Origin: Bacteroidota bacterium
Lineage (GTDB): Bacteria > Bacteroidota > Bacteroidia > Chitinophagales > Chitinophagaceae
DNA length: 10,153 nucleotides
Direction of reading: 5' to 3'
Assembly: GCA_023409975.1 (NCBI GenBank)
Contig: JAEYQO010000086.1
Location: 1-10,153 of the forward strand
Positions 1 through 6,934 of the stretch are shown here, piece after piece (position 1 is the first letter of the stretch; every line of letters begins with the position of its first letter). The translations under genes and the position numbers were made by a program. The notes beneath the pieces are model-generated. The model saw only the letters and a program-made list of their open reading frames with translations. It made no database searches and was not told the origin of the DNA.

Positions 1-1
1 G

Positions 2-409
2 CTCAAAACTGGTGACGAATTCAGACATACATTCAGTTATTCTCAGCAGGACGTCGATACGTACGCCCGCGTGAGCGGCGATGTCAATCCACTTCATATT
101 GATCCGGAAGCCGGTAAGCAGAGTATGTTTGGCCGGAACATCATTCATGGTTTCCTGGGTGCCAGTGTGTTTACAAAGATCTTCGGTGCCCTCTGGTATG
201 CTGAAGGACATGTCTACATGAGTCAGAGCATGAAATGGCTGAAGCCGATGTTTGTAGATACGGAATATGAGGCGGTCGTAACAGTAAAGGAGATCTATCC
301 GGAGAAGAACCGCATCCTCTACGATTGCGCAGTTTATGAAGTAGCCACCGGTGATAAAACGATAGCCGGAGAAGCATTGTTGCTGAACAAAAAACAGTAC
401 GTCTGGTAA
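2..409 (+). CDS. MaoC-family (R)-specific enoyl-CoA hydratase-like protein, 5' end cut by window edge
   Basis: The reading frame is open to the left edge, so the start lies outside; 135 residues plus a TAA stop are visible. The family length for PhaJ-like hydratases is about 130-140 residues, so only a few N-terminal residues should be missing. Visible residues 21-38 match the hydratase-2 motif: YARVSGDVNPLH, with D27 and H32 in the positions of the catalytic Asp and His of PhaJ. A hot-dog-fold core follows (NIIHGFLGASVFTKI, then a beta-rich half with FVDTEYEAVVTV). Family knowledge: these cytosolic enzymes hydrate trans-2-enoyl-CoA to (R)-3-hydroxyacyl-CoA, linking beta-oxidation with other acyl-CoA routes. 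A GTG at position 71 is a possible start, but it would cut into the catalytic motif, so I reject it. The exact acyl substrate cannot be read from the sequence. The gene converges on the next one with a 28-base gap and no clear terminator. Confidence 0.88.
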   Translation, partial: LKTGDEFRHTFSYSQQDVDTYARVSGDVNPLHIDPEAGKQSMFGRNIIHGFLGASVFTKIFGALWYAEGHVYMSQSMKWLKPMFVDTEYEAVVTVKEIYPEKNRILYDCAVYEVATGDKTIAGEALLLNKKQYVW

Positions 410-437
410 AGTAGATACGAAGTGCCTCTGGACCTGC

Positions 438-1469
438 TTATTGCTTCACAAACCTCATGGTAGTCCCGGCGCCTTCCTTGCCGGCAGTCAGCAAGTACAC
501 TCCAGGTGCCAGGCTGCTGATATCAATCAGGGCCCTCCCGGAAACCTGACCAGAAACCACTGTTTTGCCATTCAGATCAGTGATGGAATAGTTGAGCGAG
601 GCATAATTCCTCACACGTAGGCCGAGTATATCCCGCGCCGGGTTCGGGTAGACCTGTATATCAATCTTCCCTGGTATCCGAGCGATAGCGTCTGGCTTCA
701 GATTACAGTTGACAAGGGCCGGATAACCATTCCAGTAATTTCCTTCCAGCCTGATGGAGTCCAGCATCACGGCACAGCTCGCAGGATCAACGGTGTAGTA
801 CCAGCTCTTGTAATCAGTGCAACCAGCAGGACAATCTCCCCAACCAATCCGGAATTGGTAATGCTGTTGCCCATCATAGATGTATCTGATGAAGCCTTTT
901 CCTTCACCAGCGGGAAAATACGGACTTGCCGAGGTAATTCCGGAAAAGCTCAGCAGGCTGTCACCAAATGCCTTTAGATTGATTGCTTCTGTTGTTGTCA
1001 GTGTTGCATAAGCTATCCCCGGCATACCAATGTAGTACAGCAGTGAAAAGCCGTAGTGTGATAAAAAGGAATCCAGCGCACCATACCCAGTTGTGGTCTG
1101 CTGACTGGCCCACTGCTGTGTCCAGGCAAAACTGGGATCTAATGTCAGTTCAACTCCGGGAAATCCCGACGACTGAAAGCCGGTATTTAAATGCAGACAA
1201 TGGTACTGAAACACGGAATCTGCCTCAAGCTGTTCATCCAGATTGAAAACAGCCGCCAGTCCTGCCAGTATGCTGTCTGTATAGATCTGTGGCGCATCGA
1301 TAAACTGCGTGTCCGCCACCTGGAGCTCATACATTCTGGTGATCGCCAAACGCTGTGCATCCCGCTCATAAGCGTTTCTGAAGGCTGCAGAAACAGTACA
1401 GTCCGACTGGACCTGGGAGGTAGCTGAAAAGCAGCAAATAACTGCGATTGCGGTGAATAACCGGCGCAT
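438..1469 (-). CDS. Secreted protein with T9SS type A C-terminal sorting domain, function unknown
   Basis: The protein has 343 residues. I chose the ATG at 1469 because it places a clean signal peptide at the N-terminus (MRRLFTAIAVICCFSATSQ, cleavage near residues 19-22). The frame stays open 13 codons further up to 1508, but that extension is AT-rich and would bury the signal. The middle (about 25-240) matches no enzyme I recognise. It contains RIGWGDCPAGC at 207-217 followed by aromatic residues (YKSWYYTV), a cysteine motif I recall from other secreted Bacteroidota proteins. The C-terminal 70 residues are a typical type IX sorting domain: VYPNPARDILGLRV (273-286), DLNGKTVVSG, SLAPGVYLLT and a final MRFVKQ. 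By family knowledge it is exported by Sec, moved across the outer membrane by T9SS, and the sorting domain is removed. It has its own upstream region and appears monocistronic. Confidence 0.85.
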   Translation of the reverse strand: MRRLFTAIAVICCFSATSQVQSDCTVSAAFRNAYERDAQRLAITRMYELQVADTQFIDAPQIYTDSILAGLAAVFNLDEQLEADSVFQYHCLHLNTGFQSSGFPGVELTLDPSFAWTQQWASQQTTTGYGALDSFLSHYGFSLLYYIGMPGIAYATLTTTEAINLKAFGDSLLSFSGITSASPYFPAGEGKGFIRYIYDGQQHYQFRIGWGDCPAGCTDYKSWYYTVDPASCAVMLDSIRLEGNYWNGYPALVNCNLKPDAIARIPGKIDIQVYPNPARDILGLRVRNYASLNYSITDLNGKTVVSGQVSGRALIDISSLAPGVYLLTAGKEGAGTTMRFVKQ

Positions 1470-1486
1470 GATAGCGTGATTTATTA

Positions 1487-1520
1487 CAATATAGATAATA
1501 TTATCCATTGTTCTTCAAAA
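1487..1520 (-). promoter_or_regulatory. Weak candidate Bacteroidota promoter for the T9SS protein
   Basis: On the minus strand a TTTTG (1520-1516) is followed 22 bases later by TATATTGT-like sequence (from 1493), resembling the -33 TTTG and -7 TAnnTTTG boxes of Bacteroidota sigma factor sites. One position of the -7 box mismatches and the spacer is longer than the usual 19-21, so this is only a candidate. It lies about 20-50 bases above the chosen ATG. Confidence 0.25.
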
Positions 1521-1554
1521 CACCTGTGCATTCTCCCAATTTCCATCAGTGGAT

Positions 1555-1582
1555 AAAAAAAAGCGCCCCTTTCGGAAGCGCT
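1555..1582 (-). terminator. Intrinsic (Rho-independent) terminator of fumC
   Basis: On the minus strand, 19 bases after the fumC stop codon, AGCGC pairs with GCGCT. The stem is extended by G-U and C-G pairs around a CGAAA/GAAA loop, and a run of eight T follows. This is a standard hairpin-plus-U-tract terminator. It also separates fumC from the T9SS gene transcribed in the same direction downstream. Confidence 0.85.
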
Positions 1583-1601
1583 GTGGAATTGGTGTTTGTG
1601 T

Positions 1602-3002
1602 TTAGTTCAGCTCACCCACCATGGTGCTGGGGTCTACCCACTCTTCGAACTGCTCTGAGGTGAGATAGCCCAGATCGATGGCGGTTTGCTTCAGGGTCTT
1701 ACCCTGTTTGTGGGCAGTCTGAGCGATCTCGGCTGCTTTGTAATATCCGATCCTGGTATTCAGTGCGGTCACAAGCATCAGTGAGTTGTGCAGATGCTGA
1801 TCGATATTGGACTGGATCGGCTCGATACCTACAGCACATTTATCATTGAAGCTGACGCAGCCATCACCGATCAGGCGGGCGCTGTGCAGGAAGTTGTAGA
1901 TCATCATCGGCTTGAACACGTTCAGCTCAAAATGGCCGTTGGAGCCTCCGATATTGATCGACACGTCGTTCCCCATCACCTGGGCAGCGATCATGGTCAG
2001 GGCCTCACACTGCGTTGGGTTCACCTTTCCGGGCATGATGGAAGATCCGGGCTCATTATCAGGAATGAAAATCTCTCCGATACCACAGCGAGGACCAGAG
2101 CTCAGCATGCGGATATCATTGGCAATTTTCATCAGGCTCACAGCAACTGTCTTAAGCGCACCATGGGCTTCAACAATGGCATCATGCGCAGCGAGGCTCT
2201 CAAATTTATTCTCCGCCGTAACAAAAGGCAGTCCTGTCAGTTCTGCGATCTTTCCGGCTACTTTTTCAGCATATCCTTTAGGTGTATTGATGCCGGTTCC
2301 TACAGCCGTACCACCCAGTGCCAGCTCGCTCAGGTGGGGGAGGGTATTGTTGATCGCCCGAAGACCGTGATCGAGTTGCGAAACGTATCCGCTGATCTCC
2401 TGGCCAAGGGTGAGTGGCGTAGCATCCATGAAGTGTGTTCTTCCGATCTTCACGATATTCATGAACGCCTTCGACTTGGCGTCGAGGGTATCCCTCAGTT
2501 TCCTGATCCCGGGAATGGTTACTTCCACCAGCATCTTGTAGGCCGCGATGTGCATAGCGGTAGGGAAGGTATCGTTGGATGACTGAGATTTGTTTACATC
2601 ATCATTCGGATGAACGAACTTCTCCTTATCGGTAAGCTGACCACCCTGAACCACATGTGCGCGATAGGCCACCACTTCGTTTACGTTCATATTGGATTGA
2701 GTACCGGATCCGGTTTGCCATACTACCAGCGGAAACTCCTGATCGAGTTTTCCTTCCAGGATCTCGTCACATACCTGAGCGATCAGCTTCGCCTTATCTT
2801 CCGCCAGCACACCCAGGTCCTGGTTCGTTAAAGCGGCCGCTTTTTTAAGATAGGCGAAGGCACGGATGATCTCCTTCGGCATCTTGTTGATGTCCTGAGC
2901 AATCTTGAAATTTTCGATAGAACGTTGTGTCTGAGCACCGTAATAAGCCTGGACAGGTACCTGAACCTCGCCCATAGTGTCTTTCTCTATCCGATAATCC
3001 AT
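1602..3002 (-). CDS. fumC: Class II fumarate hydratase (fumarase C)
   Basis: This 466-residue enzyme catalyses the reversible hydration of fumarate to L-malate in the citric acid cycle. It is the oxygen-stable, iron-independent tetrameric type (E. coli FumC is 467 residues, so this is full length). Visible motifs are TGSGTQSNMN at 97-106, HPNDDVNKSQSSND at 131-144, GRTHFMDATPLTLGQE around the catalytic-base His190, and the superfamily signature GSSIMPGKVNP at 319-329 carrying the catalytic serine on the mobile loop. GSGTQSNMN together with GHFELNVFKP favours fumarase over aspartase or argininosuccinate lyase. I chose the ATG at 3002 (MDYRIEKDTMGEV), which aligns with family N-termini. A TTG at 3047 in the same frame would only add residues encoded by the leader. 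There is no Shine-Dalgarno; the upstream bases are A/T rich as usual in this phylum. The gene stands alone, with a terminator after it and a divergent peroxidase gene before it. Confidence 0.97.
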   Translation of the reverse strand: MDYRIEKDTMGEVQVPVQAYYGAQTQRSIENFKIAQDINKMPKEIIRAFAYLKKAAALTNQDLGVLAEDKAKLIAQVCDEILEGKLDQEFPLVVWQTGSGTQSNMNVNEVVAYRAHVVQGGQLTDKEKFVHPNDDVNKSQSSNDTFPTAMHIAAYKMLVEVTIPGIRKLRDTLDAKSKAFMNIVKIGRTHFMDATPLTLGQEISGYVSQLDHGLRAINNTLPHLSELALGGTAVGTGINTPKGYAEKVAGKIAELTGLPFVTAENKFESLAAHDAIVEAHGALKTVAVSLMKIANDIRMLSSGPRCGIGEIFIPDNEPGSSIMPGKVNPTQCEALTMIAAQVMGNDVSINIGGSNGHFELNVFKPMMIYNFLHSARLIGDGCVSFNDKCAVGIEPIQSNIDQHLHNSLMLVTALNTRIGYYKAAEIAQTAHKQGKTLKQTAIDLGYLTSEQFEEWVDPSTMVGELN

Positions 3003-3044
3003 TTGGTAATATTTAAATGTGGTTGATGAAATTTGAAATCGCCG

Positions 3045-3052
3045 CAAAGGTA
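3045..3052 (-). promoter_or_regulatory. -7 promoter box of fumC
   Basis: The minus strand reads TACCTTTG, a perfect match to the Bacteroidota -7 consensus TAnnTTTG, 42 bases above the fumC ATG. About 17-19 bases further up there is only a weak -33 candidate (AATTCA), so the assignment rests on the -7 box and its position in the divergent intergenic region. Confidence 0.5.
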
Positions 3053-3164
3053 TTAATTCAGTCCTACTTTGAATTCGGCTCCATCCTCACTCTGAGCTCT
3101 TTTAAGTCCTTTGAACATTTTATCCTGCGAAACACCGGTCATGAGCCGCAAATTTTAAATGAGC

Positions 3165-3172
3165 TAATTTCG
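3165..3172 (+). promoter_or_regulatory. Possible -7 box directly in front of the peroxidase start codon
   Basis: TAATTTCG differs from TAnnTTTG at one base and ends only 4 bases before the GTG start. If it is used, the transcript would have almost no 5' leader. No good -33 TTTG is seen at the expected distance, so confidence is low. The same arrangement recurs in front of batD. Confidence 0.35.
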
Positions 3173-3176
3173 CACA

Positions 3177-4130
3177 GTGAAATGGCAGATCCTTACGGCT
3201 CTCACCGCAGTCATGCTGGTGTCTCTATCCTTTAGCACAAAGGAGGCCACAGAAGCAGTCACCGCCGAGGAACTGGGTGAGCAGCTCTTTTTTGATCCGC
3301 TGCTTTCCGAAAACCATACGATCAGTTGTGCCTCCTGCCACAAACCGGAATTTGCTTTTTCTGACACAGTTGCCTTCAGTGCAGGAGTGCATGGAAGAAC
3401 AGGCAGACGAAACACACCCTCGGTCATGAATATGAGTGCGCGCGAAGCGTTCTTCTGGGATGGCCGGGCAGCCACACTGGAAGAGCAGGCCCTGTTCCCC
3501 ATCGAAGATCACAATGAAATGAATCTGCCGGTGACGGAGGCCATTGCCCGCCTCAATGCAAATGATCACTACAGGAAGACCTTCCGCATGGTATTCGGAA
3601 AAGATCCTGATGCAGCCTCATTGGGGGCAGCACTGGCTGCTTTTCAGAGAACTCTGGAGACTGCAGATACGCCGAATGATCGCTGGCTGAATGATGAGCC
3701 GGGAGGGCTTAGTCCGCAGCAGGAACGGGGAAGGGAGATTTTTCGTGTAAAAGCAAAATGTTTCGAGTGTCATTTCACACCCGACTTTACAGCGGATGAA
3801 TTCAGAAGCATCGGCCTGTTTAACGGCAGCTCGCACAACGACAGTGGCAGATACCTGGTCACAGGTGATCCGGCTGACCTCGGAAAATTCAAGGTGCCGG
3901 GACTGAGGAACATCGCCATCACAGCGCCTTATATGCATGATGGATCCATGAAAACTCTGCGGGAAGTAATCGATTATTACGATAATCCACACGCGGTTTT
4001 GCCCGATGGGCAAAACCGCGATACAGTGTTAGCCAGTCCGCTGGGACTCACAGAACAGGAGAAACTGGACCTGGAAGCTTTTCTGCAGTCACTTACAGAC
4101 GATCGCTTCCTTCATACGAAGAAGAATTAA
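3177..4130 (+). CDS. Di-heme cytochrome c peroxidase (MauG/CcpA family)
   Basis: The protein has 317 residues and should reduce hydrogen peroxide to water in the periplasm using electrons from small c-type cytochromes. The GTG start is the only plausible one: the frame has a stop (TAA) at 3165, and the start gives a short signal peptide (MKWQILTALTAVMLVSLSFS). Two heme c sites are present: CASCH at 51-55 in the N-terminal, peroxidatic domain and CFECH at 195-199 in the C-terminal, electron-entry domain. Further family marks are HGRTGRRNTPSVMN (72-85), FWDGRAATLEEQA (93-105), and PYMHDGSMKTLREVI, whose Met253 is the likely axial ligand of the C-terminal heme. PLGLTEQEKLDLEAFLQSLTD at the end is typical. 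A perfect hairpin-forming repeat lies inside the gene at codons for residues 272-281. The short-chain dehydrogenase follows 33 bases downstream on the same strand; co-transcription is possible. Close relatives include MauG-like oxidases, which cannot be fully excluded. Confidence 0.93.
   Translation: MKWQILTALTAVMLVSLSFSTKEATEAVTAEELGEQLFFDPLLSENHTISCASCHKPEFAFSDTVAFSAGVHGRTGRRNTPSVMNMSAREAFFWDGRAATLEEQALFPIEDHNEMNLPVTEAIARLNANDHYRKTFRMVFGKDPDAASLGAALAAFQRTLETADTPNDRWLNDEPGGLSPQQERGREIFRVKAKCFECHFTPDFTADEFRSIGLFNGSSHNDSGRYLVTGDPADLGKFKVPGLRNIAITAPYMHDGSMKTLREVIDYYDNPHAVLPDGQNRDTVLASPLGLTEQEKLDLEAFLQSLTDDRFLHTKKN
3992..4020. repeat. Perfect 13-bp inverted repeat with 3-base loop inside the peroxidase gene
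   Basis: The arms CGCGGTTTTGCCC (3992-4004) and GGGCAAAACCGCG (4008-4020) are exact reverse complements separated by GAT. It codes for part of AVLPDGQNR in the C-terminal heme domain. There is no T-tract on either side, so it does not look like an intrinsic terminator. In RNA it would form a very stable hairpin on either strand. Confidence 0.95.
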
Positions 4131-4163
4131 ACGCAGGTCGCAAAAATTAACATCATCAGCAAC

Positions 4164-4865
4164 ATGGTAGCAGTCATCACAGGAGCCACACAGGGGATCG
4201 GTAAAGCAATAACAGAGAAGTTACTGTCGGAAGGATGGTCGGTAGCCATTTGCGCAAGGACACAATCAGATCTGAACATTCTGGAGAAGGTCTGGCAGAT
4301 CCAATATCCGGGTGCCAGATTACTCTGTGTACAGGCCGACTTCGGCGACAGTCTTCAGGTGAATGCCTTTGCAGCACAGGTTCTGGAAACCTTCTCTTCA
4401 GTCGACCTACTCGTGAATAACGCTGGTTTGTTTTACCCCGGCAGCCTGGCTGAAGAACCCGAAGGTCAACTGGAAAACCTGATGCAGGTGAATGTATTTT
4501 CTGCTTATCATCTGACACGCGCCCTGCTGCCGCAAATGAAGGAAAAAGGGAACGGACATATCTTCAACATCTGCTCCGTAGCCAGCCTTCATGCTTATCA
4601 GAATGGTGGTGCTTACAGCATAACCAAGTATGCATTGAAGGGTTTCTCTGACAATCTGCGCCTGGAGCTCAGTCCTTTCGGGATCAAGGTTACCTCCGTA
4701 ATGCCTGGTGCCACCTGGAGCCGTTCCTGGTCTACCAGCGGACTGCCCGAGTCGCGGTTCATGAAAGCGGAAGATATCGCGGAAATGATCTGGACTTCCT
4801 GGCGACTTTCGCCCGCAGCGAATGTGGATGAGATCATATTAAGACCAGTTGAAGGAGATATTTAA
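4164..4865 (+). CDS. Short-chain dehydrogenase/reductase (SDR)
   Basis: A 233-residue classical SDR with a Rossmann fold and NAD(P)H-dependent oxidoreductase chemistry; the substrate is unknown. The cofactor-binding glycine motif is TGATQGIG at 6-13, NNAG is at 85-88, and the catalytic tetrad is complete: N110, S138, Y151 and K155 (YSITK). R32 after the second strand (ICARTQ) hints at NADP(H) preference, though that is inference. The length is normal for the family and the ATG gives the motif at the expected distance from the N-terminus. The C-terminal ILRPVEGDI resembles YdfG-like and sepiapterin-reductase-like SDRs, which often carry an RP motif near the end, so an aldehyde, ketone or hydroxy-acid substrate is possible. 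It lies 33 bases behind the peroxidase and 74 bases ahead of batD, which has its own promoter. Nothing nearby fixes a pathway. Confidence 0.9.
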   Translation: MVAVITGATQGIGKAITEKLLSEGWSVAICARTQSDLNILEKVWQIQYPGARLLCVQADFGDSLQVNAFAAQVLETFSSVDLLVNNAGLFYPGSLAEEPEGQLENLMQVNVFSAYHLTRALLPQMKEKGNGHIFNICSVASLHAYQNGGAYSITKYALKGFSDNLRLELSPFGIKVTSVMPGATWSRSWSTSGLPESRFMKAEDIAEMIWTSWRLSPAANVDEIILRPVEGDI

Positions 4866-4897
4866 GTAAATCTTTAACTAAGCTTTAACCGCTGCCG

Positions 4898-4929
4898 TTT
4901 CCCTCTGGCTATGGCCTGACTTAATTTTG
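4898..4929 (+). promoter_or_regulatory. Promoter of the batD-batE operon
   Basis: TAATTTTG at 4922-4929 matches the Bacteroidota -7 consensus TAnnTTTG exactly. TTTC at 4898-4901, 20 bases upstream, is close to the -33 TTTG. The box ends 10 bases before the batD ATG, so the transcript should start just before the start codon with a very short leader. Confidence 0.6.
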
Positions 4930-4939
4930 TGGATACACC

Positions 4940-6934
4940 ATGAAGGGAATGTTTTACATCTGGCGTTACAGCATTTTTACAGTTTTGTTTTTGTTCAGCA
5001 GCCTGGCTGCCTGGGCGCAGAATGTTGTGTTCTCTGCAGCAGTGAGTGCTAATAAGCTCGGCGTAGAGGATCAGTTGCAGGTGAACTATACCATCAAAGA
5101 TGCCCAGAACCTGCAGTCTATCACAAGGGTCGATTTTCCCGATTTTGAAGTGCTGGGTGGTCCTTTTCAGGGACAGAGCAGCAATATTTCCATCAGTGGC
5201 AATAAGATGGTACGCTCATCGACGATCACCCACAGTTATATTCTTAAACCCAGGAAAACCGGAAAGCTGACCATCCCGCCTGCCTCAGCACGTGACGCAG
5301 CCGGCAATACCTATGAGTCGAACAGCGTCACCATCGAAGTCGTAGACGGCAGCCTTGCCCCAGCGCACCAGGCTCAGCCTGTTGATCCTTTCGATGATCC
5401 CTTCGTGGCGATGATGCGTCGCAGGCAGCAGGCCTACAATGCCGCCCGCCAGCAAAGACAACAGCAACATCAGCAGCCACAGGCACAGCAGCCGGGCAAA
5501 GAACAGGATATCAGCAGGGACCTCTTTATCAAGGTGTCAGTAGATAAACAAAAAGCCTACATCGGTGAACAGATCACTGCTAACTACAAGCTCTACGCGC
5601 GTATTCCAATGAACGTGGGCATCTCCAAACTGCCCTCTCTGAATGGCTTCTGGACGCAGGATTTTGAAATCGCTAAAGGCAATGTGCGCCCCACAGAAGA
5701 AATTGTCAACGGGCAACGCTACCAGGTTTTCCTGCTGAAGAAATCGGCCCTGTTCCCTCAGCAAACGGGTAAGCTGACTTTGGATCCTGCAGAGGCAGAA
5801 GGCACTGCACGTATCGTCACTCAGGTGCGCCAGCGCAATCCTTTCGGCAGTCTCTTCGACGATCCTTTTTTCAATTCCATGGGCAGTCTGCTGATGAGCG
5901 ACCCGTTCTTCGATGATGATTTCTTCAGCACTGCCGCCTACCGTGATATACCTGTTCATCTAAAAAGTAAGCCTCTGACCATCGAAGTGCTGCCACTTCC
6001 GGAACAGGGAAAGCCGGAGAATTTTACCGGCGCAGTCGGAGATTTCAGGATATCCTCAAGGCTGGATAAAAATACCCTTACAACGGATGATGCACTCACC
6101 TATACAGTGACGATCACCGGATCCGGAAACCTGAAATTATTTGAGGTGCCGAAGCTGGATCTGCCCAACGGCCTTACCAGTTATGATCCTCTCGTCATCG
6201 ATACGGTTACGGGCAGAACATCAACTATCTCAGGTTCCAAAATTATTACCTGGTCCATTTCGCCAAATATCGCGGGCGACTATACCATACCTCCTGTTGC
6301 CTTCAGCTTCTATAATCCCCAATCCGGCACTTATTCTACCCTCATGACGGAGCCGCAGCAGATCAAGGTGTCCAAAGGCCGGAGCTACGAACCGGTGGTT
6401 GCCCAAAAAGAAAAGCTGACTGATTTGCATCCGATTGCCAGCACACCATTCGCAAAATTCAATTTACAAGGTACGCCCTTACTATTTACAGCTACGTATT
6501 GGTCGCTGTATGCATTGCCCTTGCTGGCTTTTGCAGGATTTTTATTCTGGAAGCGCAGGGAGGATGAGCTGACCAGGGATACAGTGAAATTGAGGAACCG
6601 GAGAGCTAACAAGATCGCAATCCGTCGACTGAAGAATGCCGAGCGATTATTGCAGCAACAGTCGAAAGGTTTCTACGAGGAGGTCTCTAAAGCGATCTGG
6701 TTGTATATTAGCGATAAACTAAACATTCCTCTTTCGTCACTTTCGAGGGAAAGAGCGTATGAAGCTCTGGCTGCACGCAACGTGCCCCAGTCGCTGATAG
6801 ATAGGGTAGACCAGACCATCACAGAATGTGAGACTGCCCTTTACGCACCCGGTGCCGGTTCGCAGCAAATGCAACACACCTACCAGGAAGCAGTGACGAT
6901 GATCAGTAAGCTGGAGGAGTGCGTCAAAGCATGA
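4940..6934 (+). CDS. batD: BatD family protein (Bacteroides aerotolerance operon)
   Basis: This 664-residue protein has a signal peptide (cleavage near AWAQ, residues 24-27), then a long extracytoplasmic part of beta-sandwich repeats (about 28-500). One transmembrane helix lies at about 517-537 (SLYALPLLAFAGFLFW), followed by a basic cytoplasmic tail of about 125 residues rich in helices. This is the architecture of BatD/DUF11-like 'BatD family' proteins, and AVSANKLGVEDQLQVNYTI and VDFPDFEVLGGP near the N-terminus are characteristic. In Bacteroides the bat genes affect tolerance to oxygen; the molecular mechanism is not settled. It is thought to form an envelope complex with VWA-domain BatA/BatB and TPR-containing BatC/BatE. 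A glutamine-rich low-complexity stretch (about 152-184) separates two modules, and D/F-rich motifs (DPFDDPF, LFDDPFF, DPFFDDDFF) occur at 139-145, 305-311 and 321-329. Its stop overlaps the batE start (ATGA), implying translational coupling. BatA, BatB and BatC are not next to it. Confidence 0.93.
   Translation: MKGMFYIWRYSIFTVLFLFSSLAAWAQNVVFSAAVSANKLGVEDQLQVNYTIKDAQNLQSITRVDFPDFEVLGGPFQGQSSNISISGNKMVRSSTITHSYILKPRKTGKLTIPPASARDAAGNTYESNSVTIEVVDGSLAPAHQAQPVDPFDDPFVAMMRRRQQAYNAARQQRQQQHQQPQAQQPGKEQDISRDLFIKVSVDKQKAYIGEQITANYKLYARIPMNVGISKLPSLNGFWTQDFEIAKGNVRPTEEIVNGQRYQVFLLKKSALFPQQTGKLTLDPAEAEGTARIVTQVRQRNPFGSLFDDPFFNSMGSLLMSDPFFDDDFFSTAAYRDIPVHLKSKPLTIEVLPLPEQGKPENFTGAVGDFRISSRLDKNTLTTDDALTYTVTITGSGNLKLFEVPKLDLPNGLTSYDPLVIDTVTGRTSTISGSKIITWSISPNIAGDYTIPPVAFSFYNPQSGTYSTLMTEPQQIKVSKGRSYEPVVAQKEKLTDLHPIASTPFAKFNLQGTPLLFTATYWSLYALPLLAFAGFLFWKRREDELTRDTVKLRNRRANKIAIRRLKNAERLLQQQSKGFYEEVSKAIWLYISDKLNIPLSSLSRERAYEALAARNVPQSLIDRVDQTITECETALYAPGAGSQQMQHTYQEAVTMISKLEECVKA

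Noticed and set aside
410..437. A shared terminator between the hydratase and T9SS genes
   Set aside because: The 28-base gap holds no convincing stem followed by a T-tract in either direction.
1788..2582. A 264-residue open frame on the + strand
   Set aside because: It lies entirely antisense to fumC, whose motifs are intact, and its translation shows no domain or signal; it is a by-product of fumC codon use.
3002..3047. A longer fumC starting at TTG 3047
   Set aside because: The extra 15 residues overlap the TAccTTTG promoter box and have no counterpart in family N-termini; ATG at 3002 aligns with the family start.
3992..4020. The perfect hairpin as a transcription terminator of the peroxidase gene
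   Set aside because: It lies 110 bases before the stop codon, inside conserved coding sequence, and has no T-tract on either side.
5537..5959. A 140-residue frame on the - strand inside batD
   Set aside because: It is antisense to a well-supported batD region and has no recognisable domain.
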